From NCBI GenBank assembly GCA_003142355.1, contig PLMF01000313.1, positions 12,576 through 35,011 of the forward strand: a stretch of 22,436 nt of DNA, in the 5' to 3' direction. Source of the DNA: Bryobacterales bacterium (GTDB taxonomy: Bacteria > Acidobacteriota > Terriglobia > Bryobacterales > Bryobacteraceae). A model generated the notes under the pieces. The model was not told the origin of the DNA. It did not search any database and worked only from the letters and a program-made list of their open reading frames with translations. This document shows, piece after piece, positions 1-8,838 of the stretch. A program made the position numbers and the translations under genes. The number at the start of each line of letters is the position of its first letter. The stretch's first letter is position 1.

Positions 1-201
1 GAGTGCAAGCCGGAGTGGTACGTGTTCCCGGCCGGCCAGGCACAGCCGAATGATCCCACTCGCCCCGTTACCTCGCTAAAGACTGCCTGGACCAAGGTGC
101 GCAAGAACGCCAACGTCGTGGGGCGGTGGCACGATACCCGATTGTTGGGCAGGTGCGCCCCCAGCGCTATACTGAATAGCTGGTTAAGGAGAATTCCATG
201 A
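1..201 (+). pseudogene. Tyrosine recombinase (integrase), C-terminal fragment, truncated
   Basis: Frame 1 is open from the window edge to a stop at 199-201. It reads like the catalytic part of a phage-type tyrosine recombinase: a TAWTKVRKNANV stretch is followed by GRWHDTR, where HxxR (bases 130-141) is the conserved histidine-arginine pair of the active site. A normal integrase would continue with HT, a second helix block and the nucleophilic tyrosine about 30 residues later. Here the similarity stops right after HDTR, and about 19 unrelated residues run to the stop. The breakpoint lies near base 142, where the promoter of the SIR2 gene begins. I see no second half of the integrase downstream. 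The protein should therefore be inactive. It may begin upstream of the window. Confidence 0.7.
145..173 (+). promoter_or_regulatory. Sigma-70-like promoter of the SIR2 gene
   Basis: TTGGGC at 145-150 and TATACT at 168-173 are separated by exactly 17 bases. The -10 box matches the consensus at five of six bases and the -35 at three. A strong AAGGAG ribosome site follows at 186-191, six bases before the ATG at 198. The promoter lies directly at the integrase breakpoint, so the SIR2 gene seems to have arrived with its own expression signal. Confidence 0.55.
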
Positions 202-2609
202 GCATTGAGGAAGCGCTTGAATTTGTGCTCGCAGGTCGCGCACTCTTGTTCACGGGCGCGGGCTTTTCCCTTGGAGCGGTCAATCTACGGGGAACGCCGT
301 TTAAGACCGGCCGCGTGCTTGCCAAGCATCTAGCCAACATGGCAGGATTGCCTGAAACGACGGAACTCGAAGACGCTGCTGAATGGTTCGCAAGCAATCT
401 CGGCAAAGACCGGCTCGTTGAGGAACTTCAGAACGAGTTCACGGTTAGGGAGGTGGCGCAAGCGCACGTAGATCTCTTGAGCTATCCGTGGCACCGCATC
501 TACACAACGAACTACGACAATGTCGCGGAAACCGCTGCGGCGCAAGGCGGGAAACGCTTAACGCCTGCCACGCTCGATGATAGCATTCAAGCGCTTCCGC
601 GAACCGGGGTACTTTGTGTTCACCTGAACGGCTTTATCGACAATCTCAACCCCGAAACGCTGAACGTGGAAATCAAGCTTACCGATACAAGTTACCTCAC
701 TAACATTGTCGCCAGCTCACCTTGGGCTACCACCCTTCAACAGGATATGGACGCCGTACGCGCCGTCTTCTTCGTCGGATACTCCACAGCTGATATCGAT
801 ATTCGTCGGCTTATTTACGAGCGGCCGGCACTCAAGGATAAGTCGTTCTTCGTTATTGGGCCTCAGGACGACCCGGTTGCCGCACAGAAGATATCCCGTT
901 TTGGCACGATCACAGATCTCGATCTGAGTGGGTTCAACGCGGCTCTCGCCAAGGCCGCTGCGTCCTCGTCGGGTGCCGCGGCTAAGACGCCCATAAACTA
1001 CTGCGTTCGACAATTTGAGCCTTCGAGTACTTCCCCGGTGTTTGAGGATCGCCTTGTCTTCGATCTGTTCTTGCACGGTGATCTCCGTCCTGAGTTTGCG
1101 TGGCAGTCCCTGCACAACCGACTCGATTACTTCGTAGATGCAGCGGTGGCGACCACTGCGCTGCAGGCCGTTGAAGGCGGCTGGCGAGGCGTTGCCATTC
1201 ATTCCGATCTCGGCAACGGGAAGAGTGCCGCGATGGAGGTATTGAAGGTAAAGGCGTTCGATGCGGGCTACGACGTCTTCACTGTAGTAAAGAGTACCGA
1301 GACGCTGCTCGAAGAACTGCAGGCTGTATTTAGGGAACCGCGTCCAACTTTGCTCATCATCGAGCAGTACCCAGACTGGCTGGATACGATAGACTTCATC
1401 AGCAGGAACGCACCGCAGAGCTGCGTTCTGGCTCTTTCGGCAAGAACGTCCCTGCACGACATCTTTGTAGATCGCCTCGCGTCAATACTAAAGCCCGGGA
1501 AGATTCTGGAGATTCCCGCAAATACTTTGCGGCTCAGCGAGTGTGAGTGCATTGTCGACTTGTTTGATCGCTACGGACTGTGGGGCAATCTTGCTGCCAA
1601 GACAAGGTCCTTCAGGATCAAGCACCTCACGCGAACGTGCCACTCTGAATGGCATGCGATCCTTCTTGATCGCTTTAACGCGCCTCAGATCCAGGCGCGC
1701 TTTGCGCCAGTTATTGATGCGTTAGCTAGGAAGAAGCGATTCTACGAAGTTGTAATGGCAACGCTCGTGCTCAACGTCCTGGAATACGAGCCGTCGGTCG
1801 ATTTACTGTTGGCGCTTCTGGGTCAAAGCGTTCTGGAGAAGGAGTTCAGAGACGACGTCTCCGTCCGAGAGGTCATCGACACTTCCAGCGGCAGAATCAG
1901 ACTTCGCTCGTCGGTAGCCGGTCAGTTTATTCTGACCAATTTCGCGGACCCAAACGCCCTCATAGCGGTCCTCACGCGGATGGTGAAGGCGGCGGACGTG
2001 AACGCCCGAAACAATGAGTATTACCTTGGACTCTTGAGGGATTTGACACGATTTAGCGGGCTTCAACATATTTTTCCTGAAAGGGACCGGAGCACGGCAT
2101 GCATTCGCTACTACGAGTCGGTCAAGAGTTTAGACCATACGCGACGGCATCCCCTGTTTTGGCTGCAGTATGCGATAGCCTGTACCGTGTTCGAGGAATT
2201 TGATCGGGCCGAGAAGTACTTCAACACCGCCTACGCCTTCGCCAAGGCGAGCGACTTTCACACCTTTCAAATCGACAACCACTACGCTCGCTTTCTCTTG
2301 ATGCGGGCGATCAGGTCGAAAGATCCGCGAAAGTGCATGAAGAGTTTCCGAGAAGCGCGGAAGTTCATCTTTGAGCAAATTGAGACTGAGCGCCGCCATT
2401 ACCCGTTTCGTGTCGCGAAGATCATCGCTGACTTCTATGACACGTTCGCGGGGCTGCTTTCGGACGAAGATAAGAAAGAGATCGCGGCGGCAGCGACACA
2501 CGTCCTGAACAGGATCGGGGTGCTGCCTCATGAGCGCCAGGAGCAACGCTACGTGATCGACTGCCGGGAAGCAATGCATCACGTTCTGGCGCTGTCTCCA
2601 GCAGCGTAG
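198..2609 (+). CDS. SIR2-domain / P-loop NTPase defence protein
   Basis: 803 residues. The N-terminus is a SIR2-family NAD-binding domain: GAGFS (residues 20-24), TTNYDN (103-108), HLNG with the catalytic-type histidine (142-145) and VGYS (193-196). After a linker comes a NTPase region with an atypical Walker A SDLGNGKS (336-343), where serine replaces the first glycine, and a Walker B-like TLLIIE near 384-389. The C-terminal 300 or so residues are helical and could be TPR-like sensor repeats. SIR2 proteins fused to STAND-type NTPases are known anti-phage effectors (Avs5 and relatives) that degrade NAD when a phage protein is sensed. That role is inferred here from architecture. The gene has its own promoter and strong ribosome site, stands alone, and lies between a broken integrase and a tRNA-derived attachment site. 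Confidence 0.85.
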   Translation: MSIEEALEFVLAGRALLFTGAGFSLGAVNLRGTPFKTGRVLAKHLANMAGLPETTELEDAAEWFASNLGKDRLVEELQNEFTVREVAQAHVDLLSYPWHRIYTTNYDNVAETAAAQGGKRLTPATLDDSIQALPRTGVLCVHLNGFIDNLNPETLNVEIKLTDTSYLTNIVASSPWATTLQQDMDAVRAVFFVGYSTADIDIRRLIYERPALKDKSFFVIGPQDDPVAAQKISRFGTITDLDLSGFNAALAKAAASSSGAAAKTPINYCVRQFEPSSTSPVFEDRLVFDLFLHGDLRPEFAWQSLHNRLDYFVDAAVATTALQAVEGGWRGVAIHSDLGNGKSAAMEVLKVKAFDAGYDVFTVVKSTETLLEELQAVFREPRPTLLIIEQYPDWLDTIDFISRNAPQSCVLALSARTSLHDIFVDRLASILKPGKILEIPANTLRLSECECIVDLFDRYGLWGNLAAKTRSFRIKHLTRTCHSEWHAILLDRFNAPQIQARFAPVIDALARKKRFYEVVMATLVLNVLEYEPSVDLLLALLGQSVLEKEFRDDVSVREVIDTSSGRIRLRSSVAGQFILTNFADPNALIAVLTRMVKAADVNARNNEYYLGLLRDLTRFSGLQHIFPERDRSTACIRYYESVKSLDHTRRHPLFWLQYAIACTVFEEFDRAEKYFNTAYAFAKASDFHTFQIDNHYARFLLMRAIRSKDPRKCMKSFREARKFIFEQIETERRHYPFRVAKIIADFYDTFAGLLSDEDKKEIAAAATHVLNRIGVLPHERQEQRYVIDCREAMHHVLALSPAA

Positions 2610-2884
2610 CTACAATCGTAGGCCTTTCACCGCGACAGCTACCGAGGAGATCCACGGCTTCAGATAGGTACCGATAAGGGCGCTATCGTCGCCAACAGGC
2701 GGTAGTGCGGCCGCCCGCCACTCCCCAGACATTGCTGCAGATTCCTTATCCCCGTCAAGTGTCAGCTCGCGACTTCTCAAGGCGATGTCTCAGAGAGTAC
2801 CCCCAAAGTCCCCCCAAATTCCGGCGAAATTCGGTTTTGTCGCGTCTAAGTCTTGTGTTTGCAATGCGAGGCGGCCTAAAGCCG
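2610..2884. other. Non-coding stretch between SIR2 gene and tRNA fragment
   Basis: I see no convincing gene. A very short dyad (CTAC/GTAG, 2610-2621) follows the SIR2 stop but has no T-run, so it is a poor terminator. A frame with proline- and lysine-rich codons around 2780-2840 resembles the loose tails that integrases often have next to their tRNA target. It could be the leftover end of the broken integrase, but this is a weak guess. Confidence 0.4.
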
Positions 2885-2937
<53 letters not shown>

Positions 2938-3123
2938 CCATTCCTTCCATTGATTTGCATGCCCGTTTGTTGACGCCAGCGGCCTGCGCGTCCGCGTAGT
3001 CTTTCGAAGAACTTCCAGTCTCCGTTCGTCTCTCAGTTCCATCCCGCCGCAGTTGGCCCACCGATTCCTGCCTGGTTCCACTCTGCCGGCGCCCCATTCT
3101 CTGCGTCTCTGGTTCCGTCTTCC

Positions 3124-3139
3124 GGCGTTTGTTAACGCC
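3124..3139. promoter_or_regulatory. Perfect dyad upstream of recombinase promoter
   Basis: GGCGTT-TGTT-AACGCC is a perfect six-base inverted repeat with a four-base centre, 23 bases upstream of the -35 box. Its size and place suit a binding site for a dimeric regulator. Which protein binds is unknown; the KorB-like HTH protein of the same operon is one candidate. Confidence 0.3.
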
Positions 3140-3162
3140 CGCGCGCGGTCGCCGACCCCGAA

Positions 3163-3196
3163 TGAGACATCTTCCACGTTCGCTGCGTATATAGTG
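3163..3196 (+). promoter_or_regulatory. Promoter of the recombinase operon
   Basis: TGAGACA (3163-3169), 18 bases, then TATATAGTG (3188-3196), preceded by TGCG. The same elements with the same 18-base spacing occur at 22120-22153 in front of another gene. That repeated layout is the main reason to call it a promoter. The match to the housekeeping consensus is only moderate (GAGACA against TTGACA, TATAGT against TATAAT), so the element's own sigma-like factor could be the reader. Confidence 0.5.
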
Positions 3197-3200
3197 AACG

Positions 3201-3220
3201 GACGCGGAAACGACCGCGTC
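3201..3220 (+). promoter_or_regulatory. Hairpin at the predicted transcript start
   Basis: GACGCGG (3201-3207) pairs perfectly with CCGCGTC (3214-3220) around a six-base loop. It lies 5-25 bases after the -10 box, about where transcription should begin. It could be an operator or a stabilising 5' hairpin. There is no T-run, so it is not a terminator. Confidence 0.35.
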
Positions 3221-3290
3221 GATGATCCCACCAGACGGCGCTCGACCGCATAGCGGACATCGTCGTGGGTGGCCTCTAAGGAGACCGCTC

Positions 3291-3449
3291 ATGAACGACC
3301 GCGACCCTGATCGCACCGGGGCAATCCGCGAAATCGCCGCCATCCTCGCCACCGCCTACCTGCGGCTTCGGTTCCCGGAGCCGCCACCGCCAGTAGTTGA
3401 CTGTCCCGAGACGAAGAGTGAGTCATGTGACGGAGGGTTAACTATATGA
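3291..3449 (+). CDS. Small protein of unknown function in recombinase operon
   Basis: 52 residues starting MNDRDPDRTGAIREIAAILA. I chose this ATG because a clean AAGGAG ribosome site stands eight bases before it; the longer version from 3222 overlaps leader sequence and has no ribosome site. The protein has an acidic-basic start, one amphipathic helix (about residues 10-28) and a proline-rich middle. Its stop overlaps the next start as ATGA (3446-3449), so it is translationally coupled to the DUF2924 gene. I know no function; small proteins in this place are common ahead of DUF2924-recombinase pairs, which suggests a role with them. Confidence 0.6.
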   Translation: MNDRDPDRTGAIREIAAILATAYLRLRFPEPPPPVVDCPETKSESCDGGLTI

Positions 3450-3979
3450 GAAAAGAGACAGTTAGCTCGACCGCCATGCGCGAGGGGATTGAAGCCTTAC
3501 GCTACATGACGGTCGGCAAACTCAAGCAGAAGTACGGCGAAGTCTTCGGTGAAGCCAGCCGGTCGAACCACAAACAGTTTCTCTTCCGGCGCATCGCCTG
3601 GCGGATGCAAGCGAACGCGTGGGGCGGCCTCTCCGAACGCGCGCGCCGCCGCGCACTGGAGATTGCCGACGACGCGGACCTCCGGATTCGCGCGCCGAGG
3701 AATTTCCTGAAAGTGGAACTGGACGAGAGCCGGACAATCGAGACGCGTGTCGCGCCAACCGAAGACCCGCGGCTACCCATTCCCGGCACGATGCTGGTGC
3801 GCCGGTATCGAGGCAAAGACATCGTCGTGCGTGTCCGCGAGGACGGATTCGAGTTCGACGGCCACATCCACCGTTCGCTGAGTTCGGCAGTTCGCGTCGC
3901 GACGGGTACGCCCTGGAACGGGTTCGCATTCTTCGGGCTGGGCGGCAAGCCGGGGAGGAAGCATGGCAGCCACCAGTAA
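3446..3979 (+). CDS. DUF2924 domain protein
   Basis: 177 residues matching the DUF2924 pattern. An N-terminal helical part contains LRYMTVGKLKQKYGEVFGE and SNHKQFLFRRIAWRMQ; a C-terminal part contains PGTMLVRRYRGKDIVVRV, then GFEFDGHIHRSLSSA and TGTPWNGFAFFGL. The second half looks like a small beta-rich DNA-binding domain of the kind seen in recombinase-linked proteins. DUF2924 genes are typically found directly upstream of large serine recombinases in mobile elements. The molecular role is not established; an accessory or directionality factor is an inference. A GGAGGG ribosome site precedes the ATG. The 3' end overlaps the recombinase start by 17 bases, which supports a shared transcript and coupled translation. 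Confidence 0.85.
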   Translation: MRKETVSSTAMREGIEALRYMTVGKLKQKYGEVFGEASRSNHKQFLFRRIAWRMQANAWGGLSERARRRALEIADDADLRIRAPRNFLKVELDESRTIETRVAPTEDPRLPIPGTMLVRRYRGKDIVVRVREDGFEFDGHIHRSLSSAVRVATGTPWNGFAFFGLGGKPGRKHGSHQ

Positions 3980-5501
3980 CGGAACGCCCGCTCCAAAGCC
4001 CGTGCGATGCGCGATCTACACCCGCAAATCGACGGAAGAGGGACTGAATCAGGAATTCAACTCGCTCGACGCCCAGCGAGAGGCAGGCGAGGCTTACATC
4101 CTCAGCCAGAAGCACGACGGCTGGACCCTGGTGCCGACCCAATACAGCGACGGCGGGTACACAGGCGCCAACATCGAGCGGCCTGGCGTGCGGCAACTGC
4201 TGGCCGACATCGAGGCCGGCAAGATCGACTGCGTGGTCGTTTACAAGGTGGACCGCCTCAGCCGTTCGTTGATCGACTTCGCCAGGATGATGGAACTGTT
4301 CGAGAAGCGCGGCGTCTGCTTCGTTTCCGTCACGCAGCAGTTCAACACGAAGGCGTCGCTGGGCCGGCTGACGCTGAATATCCTGCTGTCCTTCGCGCAG
4401 TTCGAACGGGAGATCATCTCCGAACGCACCCGCGACAAGCAGGTCGCCGCGCGGAAGAAGGGCAAGTGGACCGGTGGGCACATTCTGCTCGGCTACGACC
4501 TGGACTCGCGCGCCGGGAAGTTGGCCGTCAACGCTGACGAGGCCGATAGAATCCGGGAGATGTTCCGTCTCTATCTGGAAGGCACGCCGGTCATAGAGAT
4601 TGTGCAGCGGTTCGACAAGCTGGGCTGGCGCAACAAGCAGTGGACCACGCAGGAAGGCAAACTCTATGGCGGCAGCCCCCTACGCCGGTGCCACATCTAC
4701 AAACTGCTCGGCAACGTCCTCTATACCGGTCAGGTAAAGGTCGGCGATGAAATCTTCCCCGGAGAGCACGCAGCCATCATTGACCAGCCTACCTTCGAAC
4801 TCGCCCAGGTGAAGCTCAAGGACAACACGTGGAAGTCCGGCAATCCCCACCGCATAAAGATGGACGCGCTGCTGCGCGGGATGATCTACTGCTCATGCTG
4901 CGGCTCGGGCATGTACTCCACGTACTCAGCCAACAAGGAGCGCCGCTACCGCTACTACGTGTGCTACCGGTCCCAGCAAAAGATCGAAGGCTACTGCACC
5001 TCACGGTCCGTGTCCGCACCGTTGGTCGAGGATGCGGTCGTCGAGAGCATACGGCGCGTGGGCGTCCACCCAGACGTGCTCGCCGAGACAGCGGTCGCGG
5101 CGCGCCAGCGACTCGCAGAGATCGTCACAGGCTTACGCGGGGAACTGAACACGACGAACGGTCGCGTTAAGAATCTGAAGTCTCAGGTCGCCCGTCTTCG
5201 AAACCCGGACGCGCAGCGATTGGCCGAAATCCGGGAGCAACTCTCTGCCGGCGAAGCCCGCGCAGAGGCGCTTCGGAAGGAGATTCTGCGCCGGGAGAAG
5301 CAGCGGATCGATGAAAAGGAGCTGCGGCGAGCGATGGACTCCTTCGATGAAGTGTGGAAGACCATGAGCCTGGAAGAGCAGCGCAACCTGCTGCGCCAAC
5401 TCGTTGAGAAGGTCGGTTACGACGGGCGGACCGGCAAGGTGACGGTCAGTTTCAAATCGGCTGAGGTGAAGGAACTGGTCCAGAAGGAGGCAGTACGATG
5501 A
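3963..5501 (+). CDS. Large serine recombinase
   Basis: 512 residues, a normal length for large serine recombinases. The resolvase domain has YTRKS with the nucleophilic Ser23, NSLDAQRE (33-40), DGGYTG (63-68) and YKVDRLSR (94-101, catalytic arginines), then a long helix with SFAQFEREIISERT (143-156). The recombinase domain follows (about 165-290), with a zinc ribbon whose likely ligands are C310, C313, C334 and C345. A coiled coil covers roughly residues 375-460. The enzyme cuts and rejoins two att sites through a serine-DNA intermediate and probably moves the element. The start at 3963 has a GGAGG site just upstream. The gene overlaps both neighbours, so four genes form one operon. All visible catalytic motifs are intact, so it may be active. 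Confidence 0.95.
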   Translation: MAATSNGTPAPKPVRCAIYTRKSTEEGLNQEFNSLDAQREAGEAYILSQKHDGWTLVPTQYSDGGYTGANIERPGVRQLLADIEAGKIDCVVVYKVDRLSRSLIDFARMMELFEKRGVCFVSVTQQFNTKASLGRLTLNILLSFAQFEREIISERTRDKQVAARKKGKWTGGHILLGYDLDSRAGKLAVNADEADRIREMFRLYLEGTPVIEIVQRFDKLGWRNKQWTTQEGKLYGGSPLRRCHIYKLLGNVLYTGQVKVGDEIFPGEHAAIIDQPTFELAQVKLKDNTWKSGNPHRIKMDALLRGMIYCSCCGSGMYSTYSANKERRYRYYVCYRSQQKIEGYCTSRSVSAPLVEDAVVESIRRVGVHPDVLAETAVAARQRLAEIVTGLRGELNTTNGRVKNLKSQVARLRNPDAQRLAEIREQLSAGEARAEALRKEILRREKQRIDEKELRRAMDSFDEVWKTMSLEEQRNLLRQLVEKVGYDGRTGKVTVSFKSAEVKELVQKEAVR

Positions 5502-5950
5502 GCGCCGTCAATGGGACGCTCCAGATCGAAATCACCATTGCCCCGGCGAAGGGTCGCAAGGGTGGCCGGCACCTCAGCCCGGCTGTGCCCAAGGTACTCG
5601 ACCCGCCACGCATCCCGCGGATCACGCGCTTGATGGCCCTCGCCATCAAGTTCCAGGAGATGATCGACCGTGGGGAAGTCCGCGACTACGCGGATCTGGC
5701 CCGGTTGGGCTACGTTACGCGCGCCCGGATCACGCAGATCATGAATCTGTTGCACTTGGCTCCGGATATCCAGGAACAATTGCTCGACGTGGGTTCGGCT
5801 TACCAATGGCGCGGCGTTCTCTGCGAGAGGTACACGCGCCAGGTCTCGATGGTTATCGAGTGGTCAGAACAGCGTTGGGTCTGGGAGAAATGCCGCGCGA
5901 AGTCGTCAGTTTCCCCTCGGCAAGGGCATCAAGAATCACCCTCGGATTGA
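5498..5950 (+). CDS. KorB/ParB-like HTH protein
   Basis: 150 residues. The first 40 are basic and unstructured. The middle has a helix-turn-helix of the ParB/KorB type: DYADLARLGYVTRARITQIM (about 64-83) is followed by NLLHLAPDIQEQLL, like the segment after the HTH in ParB proteins. The C-terminal EWSEQRWVWEK resembles the end of homologues that accompany such recombinases. No ParB nuclease (CTPase) domain is present, so this is a stand-alone DNA-binding module. It starts within the recombinase stop (ATGA overlap at 5498-5501) behind a strong AGGAGG site. It may bind the operon's dyads or the att site as repressor or accessory factor; that is inferred. The last 20 residues look less conserved. 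Confidence 0.7.
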   Translation: MSAVNGTLQIEITIAPAKGRKGGRHLSPAVPKVLDPPRIPRITRLMALAIKFQEMIDRGEVRDYADLARLGYVTRARITQIMNLLHLAPDIQEQLLDVGSAYQWRGVLCERYTRQVSMVIEWSEQRWVWEKCRAKSSVSPRQGHQESPSD

Positions 5951-6006
5951 ATTCGGATCGATGAACGCTCTTTGAATCAAATCTCAGCCCCAGGACCTTT
6001 TGTCAA

Positions 6007-8838
6007 TTAGGTACGGAGTGCGGCTCCAATCAAGATCATGCGGACCGACAAGACGTCCGGTTCGTTCGCTCGAATCTCACTCTCCCAAAAGGAGGCAACA
6101 GTCCTATAAAAGGAAGCAAATTCCCTCGCGGCAGCCAATGGTGTACTCCCCGCGCAGGTGCGATTCGCTGTCTTCACGAGTGCCAGTAGCGTCTTGTCAT
6201 CCCGCTCCTCCACGGACTGCCATGAGCCGTTTAGGCGAAGGTCTGCGGCCCGCAAAAGGCGGCGCACCTTGCCGTCCTCATGCACGACGTGGGCAAGACA
6301 ATGAATCCACACAACGGGTTCGGTAGCTTCGTCTTGGCTAATGTTAGTCAGAGCGCCTGGAAGGCTGTCGCGTTGGAACTCATTCAGAAGGGCGTCAATC
6401 AACGGATGACCGATGCCAAGCAGCGTAGCGTGTTTCCGCCTCATGGCGAGTTGGCGGTCAAAAGTTGCAGCGCGGTACACGCGATCAATCTTGGAGCCGC
6501 TTATGCGGGAGGGGACGTGAATTCTATAGAACTCGCCATCCGGGAGGATTGCACCACCGAGCCTTGGTAGAGCGGCGAGGCAGAAATCCCGAAGGTCCTG
6601 AAGATTGAAACGTCCGCTAAGAGCCACGTAGTGGGCTAGGTTGAAACCCTCGAGATCTTGCGCCAAGGTTCGCAACGCTTCGCTGGCCTGCCGGGCCTTC
6701 TCGATAGCCTCGGCAATTTCGCACTCCGTTCGATTGTAGTCCCTGTCCACCACCGCCTTCTTGTAAAGGTCCTGGTAGTTTGGCGAGGTGCCCAAGAAAC
6801 CAAGGATCTCTGAGCGGAAATCTTCTGTGACTTCTCCCGTTACTGGGTCCAGCTTGCCGATGGTCCGGGCGATCTCCCTGAGTTTCCCCTCAAGCAACCC
6901 ATAGATCCGCTGTTCGACTGTGTCCTCGGCCACCAAGTTATACACTTGCGCCGTATCCTGCTGCCCGTAACGGTGGATGCGGCCGATGCGTTGTTCCACC
7001 GCCATCGGGTTCCATGGCAGGTCATAGTTGAAGAGGATGTGGGCGCACTGAAGGTTGATTCCCTCTCCACCTGCGGACGTGCTGATCAGGAACTGCGCCC
7101 CGTCCGGTTCCCAGAACGTCTCAACTGAGGCGATCTTGTCCGCGAGCGGCCCACCTTTGACGGTCACGATGCGTTCCAGCCCATAGATCCTACCCAATTC
7201 TTCGCGCAGGTACTCAAGCGTTTCCCGGTATTGAGTGAAGACGATGAACTTCTCAGCCGGGTCAAAGCGCCGCAACTGTTCGATAGCTCGCACCAGCGTA
7301 TCGAACTTCCGGTCGGTACCCTCGGGCACGAGCGTGATAAGCGTTCGAAGCCTGGCGGGATCGTCCGGAATCTCGACCTCGGAAAAGATCGCCTCGGACT
7401 CTTCCTCGTCCCCGTCAAGGGCCCAACTCGTTTCCTCGACGGCCGCCTTCCGCGCCAGACGCTGCTTCAGTTGCGCAATATGCGCTCCTGCTTCGACCCG
7501 CTGGGCAGCCCCCGGCTGGAGATCCAAGATCTGGATCGCCAAAGATCTCATTTCATGTTCTAGGTTCTGGATTCTTTCGGCGGTCGCCGTGTCAGCGCGT
7601 TGGGCGGCGCGTTCCTCTAGAGCCATTTGCTGTCGGGCAAGGAGGACCAGGAGGCGTCGGCGTAAGGCCTTGCGGATGGCCCGCGGGCTCGACGCCATGA
7701 TTTTCTGAAAGCTCGCCATCACGAACCCGATGGCGCGCTGTTTGGAGGTTGTCTTAACCTGCCCGATACCCGCCACTCCGTAGCCCTCGCGCAGGTAGTC
7801 CGTCAATTGGTCGTAAAAATCCCGTTCCCGATGCGCCATCGCGAAGACTTGGCTGTAGACCTGCCGCCGCATGAACAGCGGCTGCCCCTTTGCATCGGTC
7901 ACCTCGCGTTTGATTCGCCGGATCATCACGCGGTTCAACAGGCCGCGGTGGTCCAACATCGCTTCGGGCGAATCAAACAGGCTGTCATCCAGTAATTGGA
8001 TGAGCGACCAGAACCGAAACAGATCGCCTTGATGTGGTGTCGCGGAGAGGAACAACATGTCCCGTGACCGCCCTCGCAGCACTTCGGCCAGCCGATAATT
8101 CTGCGTCGTGTGCGTCTTGCCCGAAGTACGCGCCCGGCTCAGGTGGTGCGCCTCGTCGAAGACGATCACATCCCACCGGCTGGCTTCGGCGAGCCGGTCT
8201 TTCCGGCGCGGCTGCTTCAGGCGGTCGATGCTGGCGATGACCCGGGGATGTGTTTCCCAAACGCGCGGATTCGCATCGTTGAAGTCGATTCCCAGGATGT
8301 CGAAGTGAAGGCCGAAGCAGTCGGCTAGTTCACTTTGCCAGTTTCGCGTCAGGCCGGCCGGCGCCACAACGAGTATTCGCTCCGCTTCCCCGCGTGCCAC
8401 CAACTCCCGAATGATCATGCCCGTTTCGATTGTCTTCCCTAACCCGACTTCGTCGGCAATCAGAAACCGCCTGCGAACGGCGGCAACGATGTCGTGCGTG
8501 AGAAGAATCTGGTGAGGAAGCAAATCGGTCCGGCTGGAGGACAACTCACCCCCGGTATTCGCCAGCGGAAACTGGAATGCCAGTTGCCTCAGAGCGAAGT
8601 CGAGCGGCTGATCGAAATCGCCCTGCGCCAAGCGGTCCCAAATGCCCGGCACAGACTCAAGGCGGCTGAGCGGCAAGGTTTCCAAGCGGCGACCATCGGG
8701 GTTGTCAAACGCAACGTCGGCGCGCTCGTCGCCGTTGGCTCCGCTGAGGCGCAAAACTTCGCCCGTCCCTAACTCGGGACGACCTTTCACGCGGACGAGT
8801 TTGCCAACTTCCACCACAATCCAGACCTCAGTTCCCAT
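6007..8838 (-). CDS. SNF2-family helicase of BREX-like cluster (BrxHII/PbeD-like)
   Basis: 943 residues. The N-terminal 60 residues form a small beta domain (VGKLVRVKGRPELGTGEV). The SNF2 motor follows: DEVGLGKT (129-136), DEAH (228-231), SATPHQ (265-270), then STSAGGEGINLQ (586-597) and QRIGRIHRYGQ (616-626). A charged coiled-coil insertion at about 385-470 separates the two motor lobes, and the last 250 residues are an unrecognised C-terminal domain. SNF2 translocases of this type are the helicase of BREX type 3 and Pbe-like systems and probably move on or remodel invading DNA. The ATG at 8838 overlaps the upstream stop by 11 bases but has no ribosome site. GTG at 8817 or 8814, with GAGG a suitable distance before it, is at least as likely. 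It is the last gene of the operon. Confidence 0.9.
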   Translation of the reverse strand: MGTEVWIVVEVGKLVRVKGRPELGTGEVLRLSGANGDERADVAFDNPDGRRLETLPLSRLESVPGIWDRLAQGDFDQPLDFALRQLAFQFPLANTGGELSSSRTDLLPHQILLTHDIVAAVRRRFLIADEVGLGKTIETGMIIRELVARGEAERILVVAPAGLTRNWQSELADCFGLHFDILGIDFNDANPRVWETHPRVIASIDRLKQPRRKDRLAEASRWDVIVFDEAHHLSRARTSGKTHTTQNYRLAEVLRGRSRDMLFLSATPHQGDLFRFWSLIQLLDDSLFDSPEAMLDHRGLLNRVMIRRIKREVTDAKGQPLFMRRQVYSQVFAMAHRERDFYDQLTDYLREGYGVAGIGQVKTTSKQRAIGFVMASFQKIMASSPRAIRKALRRRLLVLLARQQMALEERAAQRADTATAERIQNLEHEMRSLAIQILDLQPGAAQRVEAGAHIAQLKQRLARKAAVEETSWALDGDEEESEAIFSEVEIPDDPARLRTLITLVPEGTDRKFDTLVRAIEQLRRFDPAEKFIVFTQYRETLEYLREELGRIYGLERIVTVKGGPLADKIASVETFWEPDGAQFLISTSAGGEGINLQCAHILFNYDLPWNPMAVEQRIGRIHRYGQQDTAQVYNLVAEDTVEQRIYGLLEGKLREIARTIGKLDPVTGEVTEDFRSEILGFLGTSPNYQDLYKKAVVDRDYNRTECEIAEAIEKARQASEALRTLAQDLEGFNLAHYVALSGRFNLQDLRDFCLAALPRLGGAILPDGEFYRIHVPSRISGSKIDRVYRAATFDRQLAMRRKHATLLGIGHPLIDALLNEFQRDSLPGALTNISQDEATEPVVWIHCLAHVVHEDGKVRRLLRAADLRLNGSWQSVEERDDKTLLALVKTANRTCAGSTPLAAAREFASFYRTVASFWESEIRANEPDVLSVRMILIGAALRT

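Noticed and set aside
717..1457. 246-residue minus-strand frame
   Set aside because: It lies fully antisense to the SIR2-NTPase gene and has no recognisable domain.
3522..4481. 319-residue minus-strand frame
   Set aside because: Antisense shadow of the DUF2924 and recombinase genes, caused by high third-position GC.
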